Source: Paraburkholderia ferrariae NBRC 106233
GTDB taxonomy: Bacteria > Pseudomonadota > Gammaproteobacteria > Burkholderiales > Burkholderiaceae
NCBI RefSeq assembly: GCF_000685035.1
Contig: NZ_BAYB01000007.1
Location: 186,001-250,000 of the forward strand
Reading direction: 5' to 3'
Length of the DNA stretch: 64,000 bases
Position numbers and translations under genes: made by a program. Positions 57,556-64,000 of the stretch are shown here, one piece after another. The notes under the pieces were generated by a model. The model was not told the DNA's origin, did no database searches, and was given only the letters and a program-made list of their open reading frames with translations. The stretch's first letter is position 1. Every line of letters begins with the position of its first letter.

Positions 57556-58437
57556 TCAGACGCGCTCGACGGCCGGCTCGCCGAACAGGCCATATGGTCG
57601 CGCAAGCAGGAACAGCATCGCGAGCAGATACGGGAACCAGTTCTCGATGCCGTCGCCGATCACGTTGCCCGCGTAGACCTCGGCAAGCTTCTCGGTTGCG
57701 CCGACGAGCAGCCCACCCGCGATCGCGCCGCCGATCGACGAGAAGCCGCCGATGATCAGCACCGGCAGTGCTTTCAGCACGACCAGCGACAGCGAGAACT
57801 GCACGCCGAGCCGTGCGCCCCACAGCAGGCCGGCAACGAGACTCGTGAACCCGGCCAGCGCCCACACCACCGCCCAGATGCGCGGCAGGCGAATGCCGAC
57901 CGCAAGCGCGGCGAGAGGATCGTCGGCCACCGCGCGCAGCGACAGCCCGAGCCGCGACCACTTCGCGAACAGCGACAACCCGAGCACCAGCACACCGGCT
58001 GTCGCTGCCGCGAACAGGTCGAACTGGCTGATCATCACGCCGGCCAGATGCAGTGGCTTGTCGTCGATGCCGAGATCGAGGCCGTGTACCTGCGCCCCCC
58101 AGAACAGTTGCGCCGCGCCTTCGAGTATCAGGCTCAGGCCGAGCGTGGCCATGAACAGCACGATCGGCGGCCGGTTCACGAGCGGACGCAGCACCAGCCG
58201 CCCCGTCAGGATCGCGATCACGACCAGCGCGGCGAGCGTAGCCGCGAACGCGAGCCATCCGTTCCAGCCGCGCTCGACGAGGCTCACGTAGGTCAGAGCG
58301 CCGAACAGCACGAGCGCACCCTGCGCAAAGTTGAAGATGCCGGACGCCTTGTAGATCAGCACGAAACCGATTGCGACGAGCGAGTACATGACGCCCGCGA
58401 GCAGGCCGCCGACCAGCACCTCGATGAAGAACTCCAT
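57556..58437 (-). CDS. branched-chain-type ABC transporter permease, LivH-like
   Basis: This 293-residue permease has typical LivH sequence: GLLAGVMYSLVAIGFVLIYK, GIFNFAQGALVLFGA, and VLIIGGFSSIGGAIAGGLLV near the C-terminus. It lies 24 bases after the livG stop and 10 before livM. It is the first membrane component of the transporter encoded between sfnG and ssuD. Confidence 0.9.
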   Translation of the reverse strand: MEFFIEVLVGGLLAGVMYSLVAIGFVLIYKASGIFNFAQGALVLFGALTYVSLVERGWNGWLAFAATLAALVVIAILTGRLVLRPLVNRPPIVLFMATLGLSLILEGAAQLFWGAQVHGLDLGIDDKPLHLAGVMISQFDLFAAATAGVLVLGLSLFAKWSRLGLSLRAVADDPLAALAVGIRLPRIWAVVWALAGFTSLVAGLLWGARLGVQFSLSLVVLKALPVLIIGGFSSIGGAIAGGLLVGATEKLAEVYAGNVIGDGIENWFPYLLAMLFLLARPYGLFGEPAVERV

Positions 58438-58461
58438 TGCTTTCCCCGTTGCGTGTTTGCG

Positions 58462-59241
58462 TCAGTGGCGCGTGCCCAGATACGCGGCAAGTACGTCCGG
58501 ATGCTTGCGCACCTCGTCGGGCCGGCCGTCGGCGATCTTCCTGCCGTAGTCGAGCACCACCACGTGATCGGACACGCCCATCACCACGCCGATGTCGTGC
58601 TCGATCAGTACCACGGTCACGCCGAAGTGCTCGTTGGCGTCGAGCACGTATTCGGCCATCGCGTGCTTTTCCTCGGCGTTCATCCCCGCCATCGGCTCGT
58701 CGAGCAGCAGCAGGCGCGGCTGCGCGGCGAGCGCACGCGCCAGCTCGACGCGCTTTTGCAGGCCGTACGACAGTGTGCCCACCACGGCGTCGCGATAGCC
58801 CTGCAGGTCGAGCTTCCCGATCACGTTATCCGCATGCCGGCGCTGCTCGGCCTCGTCGCGGTGCGCGCGGCCGACGTGCAATGTCTGCTCGATCCAGGTG
58901 CTCTGCCGGTGCAGGTTGCGGCCGGCGAGTACGTTCTCGAACACGCTCATGCGGCGAAACAGCGCGAGGTTCTGAAACGTGCGCGCGATGCCGCGATGCG
59001 CGGCGCGGTACGGATCCATCTTCCGGTACGCATGTCCGTCGAACCGGACCGTGCCCTGCTGCGGCCGGTATATACCGTTGATCACGTTGAGCAGCGAACT
59101 TTTGCCTGCGCCGTTCGGCCCGATCAGCGCGCAGACTTCGCCCGCCGCCACCTCGAAACTGATGTCGGAGACAGCCTTGGTGCCCTTGAACGACAACGAA
59201 ATATGATCGAGCGCGAGCAACGGCGGGACGATCTGCGTCAT
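58462..59241 (-). CDS. branched-chain-type ABC transporter ATP-binding protein, LivG-like
   Basis: This 259-residue ATPase has Walker A GPNGAGKSS and the LivG-specific IARTFQNLALFRRMSVFENV. The signature is LSYGLQKRVELARAL, with Tyr in place of one Gly of LSGG, and Walker B is LLLLDEPMAGM. It begins 13 bases after the sfnG stop, tying the transporter to the sulfone monooxygenase gene. Paired with the LivF-like ATPase at 54.3 kb it powers the permeases. Confidence 0.9.
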   Translation of the reverse strand: MTQIVPPLLALDHISLSFKGTKAVSDISFEVAAGEVCALIGPNGAGKSSLLNVINGIYRPQQGTVRFDGHAYRKMDPYRAAHRGIARTFQNLALFRRMSVFENVLAGRNLHRQSTWIEQTLHVGRAHRDEAEQRRHADNVIGKLDLQGYRDAVVGTLSYGLQKRVELARALAAQPRLLLLDEPMAGMNAEEKHAMAEYVLDANEHFGVTVVLIEHDIGVVMGVSDHVVVLDYGRKIADGRPDEVRKHPDVLAAYLGTRH

Positions 59242-59254
59242 GCATACCCCTGGC

Positions 59255-60358
59255 TCAGACCGCGACCGGCTGCCGGTGGCTTTCGAGTTCGCGCACCAGC
59301 GGCAGTACCTTTTTGCCGAAGTACTCGACCTCCTCGATGAAGTGCAGAAAGCCCGTCAGCACCAGATCGACGCCGATTGCCTTGAGCGCCACGATACGTT
59401 CTGCGATCTGCTGCGGCGTACCGATCAGGTTCGTGCGGAAGCCGTCGTTGTATTGCACGAGGTCCTCGAAGGTAGACTTCGCCCAGTTGCCGTCGCCTTC
59501 CGGGGATGCCTTGCCTGCCTGCTGCACGGCATCGCCGAACGCATTGACCGCTTCGACGTGCGCATGCTTGATGATGTCGTCGAGCACGGCCTTCGCTTCC
59601 TCTTCGGTATCGCGTGCGATGACGAACGCGTTCACACCGATACGGACCTTGTGGCCGTTCTTCGCCGCCTTTTCCCGGATGTCGTCGATCTGCGCCTTCA
59701 GGTTCTCCGGCGTGTTGCCGTTTGTGAAGTACCAGTCCGACACGCTCGCCGCGTTGTCGCGTGCAGCACGCGAACTGCCGCCCTGGAAGATTTCCGGGTG
59801 TGGCTTCTGCAGCGGCTTCGGGCTCAGCGTGTAGTCGTGGAAGCGGTAGAAGTCGCCCTTGTACGTGAAGTTGTCCTGGGTCCAGATACCTTTCAGTACC
59901 TCGATGAACTCCTTCGAGCGACGGTAACGCTCGTCGTGTTCGAGCCACGGCTCGCCGATCGCAGTGAACTCGCCCTTGAACCATCCGCTCACCACGTTGA
60001 TCGCGATACGTCCGTTGGTGAGGTGATCTATCGTCGCGAGCTGCTTCGCGACCACGGCCGGATGCCACGGGCCGGGCAGGATTGCGGCAAGCACCTTGAG
60101 CTTCGTCGTCGCATGCAGCAGCGCGTGGCTGAACGACACCGACTCGTGCTGGTACTCGGCGCCGTAACCGGCCGTGAAGCGAATCTGACTCAGCGCATAC
60201 TCGAAACCGGCGTCTTCGGCAGTCTTCGCGAGTTTCTGGTTGTATTCGAAGCTCCAGTCGGTACGCTGCGCGATCGTGCTCACGACGAGGCCGCCGCTCA
60301 CATTCGGCACCCAGTAGGCAAATTTGACGGCATCGCCGGAGGAGGGGAGATGGCTCAT
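59255..60358 (-). CDS. sfnG: FMNH2-dependent dimethylsulfone monooxygenase
   Basis: This 367-residue LLM-class flavin monooxygenase has SfnG hallmarks: FAYWVPNVSGGLVVS at the N-terminus, FEYALSQIRFTAGYGAE, NVVSGWFKGEFTAIGEPWL, and STFEDLVQYNDGFRTNLIGT. SfnG converts dimethyl sulfone to methanesulfinate plus formaldehyde using reduced FMN. AGGA lies 7 bases before the ATG. It is 30 bases downstream of the FMN reductase gene, its probable partner, in one operon that also encodes a transporter and SsuD/MsuD. Confidence 0.9.
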   Translation of the reverse strand: MSHLPSSGDAVKFAYWVPNVSGGLVVSTIAQRTDWSFEYNQKLAKTAEDAGFEYALSQIRFTAGYGAEYQHESVSFSHALLHATTKLKVLAAILPGPWHPAVVAKQLATIDHLTNGRIAINVVSGWFKGEFTAIGEPWLEHDERYRRSKEFIEVLKGIWTQDNFTYKGDFYRFHDYTLSPKPLQKPHPEIFQGGSSRAARDNAASVSDWYFTNGNTPENLKAQIDDIREKAAKNGHKVRIGVNAFVIARDTEEEAKAVLDDIIKHAHVEAVNAFGDAVQQAGKASPEGDGNWAKSTFEDLVQYNDGFRTNLIGTPQQIAERIVALKAIGVDLVLTGFLHFIEEVEYFGKKVLPLVRELESHRQPVAV

Positions 60359-60388
60359 GAGAATGTCCTGTTCAGAAAACGGTGAAAT

Positions 60389-60967
60389 TCATGCGACCTT
60401 TGCGGCCACGGGAGAGACGAAACGGCTGGCTTCCCGCACGAGCGGCACGGCTCGCTCGACGGCAAGTCCGATACGGGCGAGCAGTTCCGGACTTGCGATG
60501 GCGTAATCATGGAAATCCCGCCCGGACGCATACACGCCGATCGGCAAGGTGCGCGCCTGGAAGAAACTGAAAAGCGGCCGCAACTGATGATCGATCATCA
60601 GCGCATGACGCTCGCTACCGCCCGTGGCGGCCAGCAGTACCGGCACGTCGATCAGTGCCTCGTGATGCACGAGATCGAACAGATGCTTGAAAAGCCCGGT
60701 ATACGAGGCGCGATAAACCGGACTCGCGACGATCAGCGCATCCGCCTCCTCGATTGCGCGCAGTTGAAGCTCCAGCGCGGCCGGCGCATCCGGCCGCGAC
60801 AGCACCCCGGACAGCACGGGTGCGATCTCGCCAAGCTCGATCAGATGCGGCTCGACAGGCAACTGCGTGCGCAGGCCAGACAGCAACGCCTCCGTCACCG
60901 CAAGTGTGCGAGACGGTCTTGATGTACTACCCGATACCGCAACAACCTTGAAAACCTTCCCGCTCAT
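60389..60967 (-). CDS. msuE: NAD(P)H-dependent FMN reductase, MsuE-like
   Basis: This 192-residue flavodoxin-fold reductase has VVAVSGSTSRPSRT at the phosphate loop (residues 6-19) and the ASPVYRASYTGLFKHLFDLV block characteristic of SsuE/MsuE. It supplies FMNH2 to SfnG, SsuD/MsuD and the MsuC/SfnC-type enzymes. The ATG at 60967 has AAAAGGA 8 bases upstream; the frame open to 61213 has no conserved content. A sigma-54-like promoter lies about 55-70 bases upstream. Confidence 0.87.
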   Translation of the reverse strand: MSGKVFKVVAVSGSTSRPSRTLAVTEALLSGLRTQLPVEPHLIELGEIAPVLSGVLSRPDAPAALELQLRAIEEADALIVASPVYRASYTGLFKHLFDLVHHEALIDVPVLLAATGGSERHALMIDHQLRPLFSFFQARTLPIGVYASGRDFHDYAIASPELLARIGLAVERAVPLVREASRFVSPVAAKVA

Positions 60968-61021
60968 CGTGCGTTCCTTTTCATGGGTCACATGGCCCGA
61001 ACCATGACGACCCATGTATCT

Positions 61022-61037
61022 AGCGAATACCGTGCCA
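61022..61037 (-). promoter_or_regulatory. sigma-54-like promoter of the msuE-sfnG operon
   Basis: On the minus strand TGGCACG-GTAT-TCGCT keeps a perfect -24 block and the -12 GC with correct spacing; one base of the TTGC block differs. It lies 55 bases before the msuE start. Sulfone-use genes in pseudomonads are controlled by sigma-54 with the activator SfnR, so the site fits known regulation. Confidence 0.6.
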
Positions 61038-61212
61038 GACAACCCATCATGATTCACATGAAAACCATACTCATCGAAATCTTCCATGTAGCATGGCTGT
61101 TTTTCAATTAAGAAGTTATCCTTAATTAATTCGACAGCGACCGGAAACCATATTCCAGATCCGGATGAACGGCTTGCAGCAAAGTTGCTGTTGCATTGCT
61201 GCATGAGAAGCA

Positions 61213-62403
61213 TCAGGAATAAAAGGATGGGGCGGGAAACCGTTCATTCAGCGCCCAATCACCCAGTTCGCGGATCTTGTAATCGATCGGATCATGCAAG
61301 GTGTGAACCCGCAGGTTTCGCCAGAACCGGTCGAACCTCAGTGCTGCAGTCGTTGCGCGCGCGCCCGTTACCTCGAACATCTGCTGCGTGACATCGAGGC
61401 CGGCCTGCGCTGACGAAACCTTTGCCGCTGCAACGGCGATCGCGACCTCGCCCCGCTCTGACTCGGTTAGCCACGTCCCACGCTTCCAGGCCTCATCGAA
61501 CAAGGTCGCCGCGCGCTCGACCAGCACACGCGCTCCCTCAAGCGCAAGCCAGAAGCGGCCGTAGTGACCTTGCACATATAGATCTTCTGTTGGATGCGAT
61601 GCCGGCGATGCGATCCAGGGCCTGGCACTCTGTCGCGTGAAATCCCGCGCAACCTGCAGTGCGCCCTCGCCAAGACCGAGATAGATATGCGTGAGAATCA
61701 ACTGGGCCAGTAGTGGCCGCAGGCACGCAAAAGGCGAAGACAATGGGCCCGGGTTGGAGAGAATCTCGTCCTCGGCCACCGCGACCCGTTCGAATATCAC
61801 CGTGCCGCTGTCGGTCTGACGTTGCCCGATGTTGTTCCAGTCGTCAAGAATTCGAATCCCGTCACGCGTGGTTGGCACGACACCAATCAGCAGGCGTCCC
61901 GCGGCATCGAACGCGGAAGCCAGAAGGCGATCCGAATCGGTCGCGCCGGAACAGAAGCTCTTGCGGCCCACGAAATACCATCCGCCCTTGCCATTCGGCT
62001 CCGCCCGCGTACCTTTGTCGAGCGGGTTCAATGCATTTCCCCAGAACCACCGCCGCTCGATGGTTTGCCCGAACCACGGCTCCCATTGCTCGCGAGTCCC
62101 GAACAGGCGCACCGTCGCAAGATGCAGATGATGAAATGCGAACAGGTGAGCGAGCGAGCTATCGACCCGAGCGAAACGCCGTACGACCGACAGCGTGTCG
62201 AACCAGCTCGCGCCGTAGCCACCGTATGCGCTCGGCACGCTCAACCCGAGCAGGCCACTTTCGCGCAGCACCTGCCGTTCATGCAGCGCCGTCCCGCCCG
62301 CCTGATCACGCGCCACCGCCGTGCGCTCCAGGTTCTGGGCGACGGATTCCACTGCGGGTTGCCATGAGGCTGATCCGGCAGCCTCTACGCTGATGTGCGT
62401 CAT
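61213..62403 (-). CDS. acyl-CoA dehydrogenase-like flavin monooxygenase (DszC/SfnC/MsuC group)
   Basis: This 396-residue protein has the acyl-CoA dehydrogenase fold used by FMNH2-dependent monooxygenases such as DszC and MsuC. Blocks include LGLSVPSAYGGYGASWFDTL, HLHLATVRLFG, FCSGATDSDRLL and WNNIGQRQTDSG. MsuC in pseudomonads oxidises methanesulfinate to methanesulfonate, the step between SfnG and SsuD/MsuD. The ATG at 62403 has AGGGA upstream; the longer frame back to 62766 crosses the divergent promoter region. It resembles the plus-strand paralogue at 62.7 kb, especially in the C-terminal LRVHTLHDPIDYKIRELGDW. Confidence 0.83.
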   Translation of the reverse strand: MTHISVEAAGSASWQPAVESVAQNLERTAVARDQAGGTALHERQVLRESGLLGLSVPSAYGGYGASWFDTLSVVRRFARVDSSLAHLFAFHHLHLATVRLFGTREQWEPWFGQTIERRWFWGNALNPLDKGTRAEPNGKGGWYFVGRKSFCSGATDSDRLLASAFDAAGRLLIGVVPTTRDGIRILDDWNNIGQRQTDSGTVIFERVAVAEDEILSNPGPLSSPFACLRPLLAQLILTHIYLGLGEGALQVARDFTRQSARPWIASPASHPTEDLYVQGHYGRFWLALEGARVLVERAATLFDEAWKRGTWLTESERGEVAIAVAAAKVSSAQAGLDVTQQMFEVTGARATTAALRFDRFWRNLRVHTLHDPIDYKIRELGDWALNERFPAPSFYS

Positions 62404-62443
62404 AAACAAAATCCCTTCCGATCCAAAGTCAGGCCGGTGTTTA

Positions 62444-62459
62444 AGCACAGCCCATGCCA
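62444..62459 (-). promoter_or_regulatory. candidate sigma-54 promoter of the minus-strand flavoenzyme gene
   Basis: On the minus strand TGGCATG-GGCT-GTGCT keeps the GG and GC dinucleotides at the right spacing, with one mismatch in each box. It lies 41 bases before the ATG at 62403. It is weaker than the other two sigma-54 candidates in the window. Confidence 0.4.
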
Positions 62460-62679
62460 CGGCGAAACCGCTCAAAATCGCGGGATCGATGGCTCGAACT
62501 GCTCGCTCATCAGCAGCTCGCCAACAAGCTGCTGCCTGGCAAGCAATAACATCGAGATGAATTGCCTCGCCACCAGCAATCTGATTTGGATATGACAAAT
62601 CATTGCTTTTCCAGTAGCACCGACAAACGGAAAATCCGTGGGAAAAGCCGCATATGCGGCACCTCACCATCCCGATCAC

Positions 62680-63897
62680 ATGGCCATACTCTCGACCTGT
62701 CCAGAAACCATCGAACCCTACGAGACGCCTTCCCACGCGCCGACGGTTCAGGTCATCGCCGAACAACTTGCCGCCCGCTTCGCCCAGACCGCCGCGGAGC
62801 GCGATCGCATGGGCGGCACGCCGAAGGCCGAACGCGATGCACTACGCGCAAGCGGTCTGCTGCGGCTCAGCATTCCTGCCGCATACGGCGGATTCGGCGC
62901 AAACTGGCAGATCACGCTGGGCATCGTGCGTACGCTGGCACGTGCAGACAGCTCACTCGCCCATCTCTTCGGTTTTCATCATCTGCTGCTCGCAACCGTG
63001 CGCCTGTTCGGCGCGCGCGAGCAATGGGAGCCGTGGTTTCGACAGACGGCAACGCATAACTGGTTCTGGGGCAACGCACTCAATCCGCTCGACGACCGCA
63101 CGGTCAGTTCGCCATGCAATAGCTGGCTCGAATTCAGCGGCCAGAAAAGCTTCTGCTCCGGTGCGCTCGATTCAGAAATGCTGATCGCGTCGGCTCGCGA
63201 CATCGACACGAATACGCTGCTGATCGCGGCCGTCCCGACGCAGCGCAGCGGCATTTCCATTGCGCAAGACTGGAACAACATCGGGCAACGTCAGACCGAC
63301 AGTGGAACCGTGACCTTCGAGAAAGTGCGCGTCGAGCATCACGAGATCCTCTCGAATCCAGGTCCGCTGTCGACGCCGCTTGCGTGCCTGCGTCCGCTGA
63401 TCGCGCAACTCGTTCTCACGAACATCTATCTCGGCATCGGCGAGGCCGCATTCGAGGACGCTCGCCACTACACCCTGCACGAAGCCAGACCCTGGCCGCT
63501 TTCCGGTATCGGACGAACCGACGAGGACCCTTACATCGTCGGTCAATACGGAGAGTTCTGGGCTGGGCTGGAAGCGGCGCGCGTACTGGCCGACCGCGCT
63601 GCCGAGCAACTCGACGCGGCCTGGGCGCGCGGTCCCGCGCTCGGCGAGACGGAGCGCGGGGAGGTAGCGCTTGCCGTTGCCAGTGCCAAGGTGACGGCGA
63701 TCCGTACCGGGCTCGACGTCTGTACCCGCATGTTCGACGTCGCAGGCGCCCGCGCCACGCATGGCGCACTGGGCCTGGACCGTCACTGGCGTAATCTGCG
63801 GACCCACTCGCTGCACGACCCGCTGGCTTACAAGCTGCGCGAACTCGGCGAGTGGGCGCTCAAACGAACCTATCCCCGACCGAGCTTCTACTCATGA
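62680..63897 (+). CDS. acyl-CoA dehydrogenase-like flavin monooxygenase (DszC/SfnC/MsuC group), second copy
   Basis: This enzyme of about 405 residues belongs to the same group as the minus-strand neighbour. It shares RLSIPAAYGGFGANW, FWGNALNPLDD, FCSGALDSEMLI, WNNIGQRQTDSG, LSNPGPLSTPLACLRP and the terminal YPRPSFYS. The two are clearly paralogous but well diverged, suggesting different sulfinate or sulfur substrates. The start is uncertain: ATG 62680 lacks a ribosome site, and a GTG at 62638 is preceded by GGAAAA. Its stop overlaps the ATG of the next gene, so it leads a plus-strand operon leaving the window. Confidence 0.82.
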   Translation: MAILSTCPETIEPYETPSHAPTVQVIAEQLAARFAQTAAERDRMGGTPKAERDALRASGLLRLSIPAAYGGFGANWQITLGIVRTLARADSSLAHLFGFHHLLLATVRLFGAREQWEPWFRQTATHNWFWGNALNPLDDRTVSSPCNSWLEFSGQKSFCSGALDSEMLIASARDIDTNTLLIAAVPTQRSGISIAQDWNNIGQRQTDSGTVTFEKVRVEHHEILSNPGPLSTPLACLRPLIAQLVLTNIYLGIGEAAFEDARHYTLHEARPWPLSGIGRTDEDPYIVGQYGEFWAGLEAARVLADRAAEQLDAAWARGPALGETERGEVALAVASAKVTAIRTGLDVCTRMFDVAGARATHGALGLDRHWRNLRTHSLHDPLAYKLRELGEWALKRTYPRPSFYS

Positions 63898-64000
63898 ACC
63901 ATCCGCTCCGCACCGCCCGGCCCGGCGAGCCGATTGGTACGATTGGTACCGCAGAGTCCGCCGTACTGACGCTGCCCGACCGGCATGCGCTCGCGACGTC
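63894..64000 (+). CDS. unidentified protein (3' partial)
   Basis: The frame opens with an ATG overlapping the stop of the flavoenzyme gene by 4 bases and stays open to the window end (35 codons). The visible N-terminus (NHPLRTARPGEPIGTIGTAE) is not diagnostic. Coupling suggests a role in organosulfur use, perhaps another monooxygenase or a regulator, but no assignment is justified. Confidence 0.5.
   Translation, partial: MNHPLRTARPGEPIGTIGTAESAVLTLPDRHALAT

Overview
This window looks like an accessory, catabolism-rich part of a high-GC betaproteobacterial genome, most likely Burkholderiales of the Burkholderia/Paraburkholderia/Caballeronia group. The evidence is the Burkholderia-type 16-strand porins, an antABC-type dioxygenase, an acetone carboxylase operon, many AraC, LysR and TetR regulators, and the overall codon and base bias. 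I saw no tRNA, rRNA, CRISPR array or replication origin. The genus is inferred from protein resemblance only.

Layout. (1) 1-6.7 kb: a sulfate-ester or sulfonate uptake ABC transporter (partial binding protein, permease, ATPase), a Cys-type sulfatase, its formylglycine-generating enzyme and a SulP anion transporter. A full-length GyrB paralogue (6.7-9.2 kb) overlaps the end of the SulP gene. (2) 9.7-20.1 kb: a catabolic patch with two porins, an ACS-type MFS permease, an AraC regulator, a GMC oxidoreductase, an aldehyde dehydrogenase, a decayed amidohydrolase and a type-B carboxylesterase. (3) 20.5-27.9 kb: a maleate-isomerase-like remnant, an aromatic-acid MFS permease, antABC with an AraC/XylS regulator, and a LysR regulator. 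(4) 27.9-38.7 kb: a decaying, rearranged zone with an internally deleted IS5-type transposase, a broken AraC gene, a truncated MFS gene and a deleted aldehyde dehydrogenase. Among these sits an intact cluster: FGGY kinase, class II aldolase, class III aminotransferase, a metal-site-less aldolase homologue and an SDR. Two or three copies of one long palindromic operator link this zone to the local TetR regulator. (5) 39.2-44.4 kb: an apparent operon of DUF2147 protein, TorF-type porin, MFS permease, fold-type-III PLP aldolase and aldonolactone-oxidase-like flavoenzyme. (6) 44.5-52.0 kb: acetone carboxylase genes acxABC with a sigma-54 promoter, nested palindromes upstream and an AcoR-type activator downstream. 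(7) 52.1-64 kb: an organosulfur operon on the minus strand (FMN reductase, SfnG, a complete Liv-type ABC transporter, SsuD/MsuD, amidohydrolase), plus two DszC/SfnC/MsuC-type flavoenzymes on opposite strands, with sigma-54-like promoters.

How the genes work together. Both ends of the window scavenge sulfur: sulfate esters at the left, and dimethyl sulfone, methanesulfinate and methanesulfonate at the right. The middle handles carbon: an unidentified alcohol or ester, anthranilate or benzoate, acetone, and two orphan clusters that appear to act on sugar-like or hydroxy-amino-acid compounds. The FGGY kinase/aldolase/aminotransferase cluster with its shared operators, and the PLP aldolase/lactone oxidase operon, are the best candidates for undescribed pathways.
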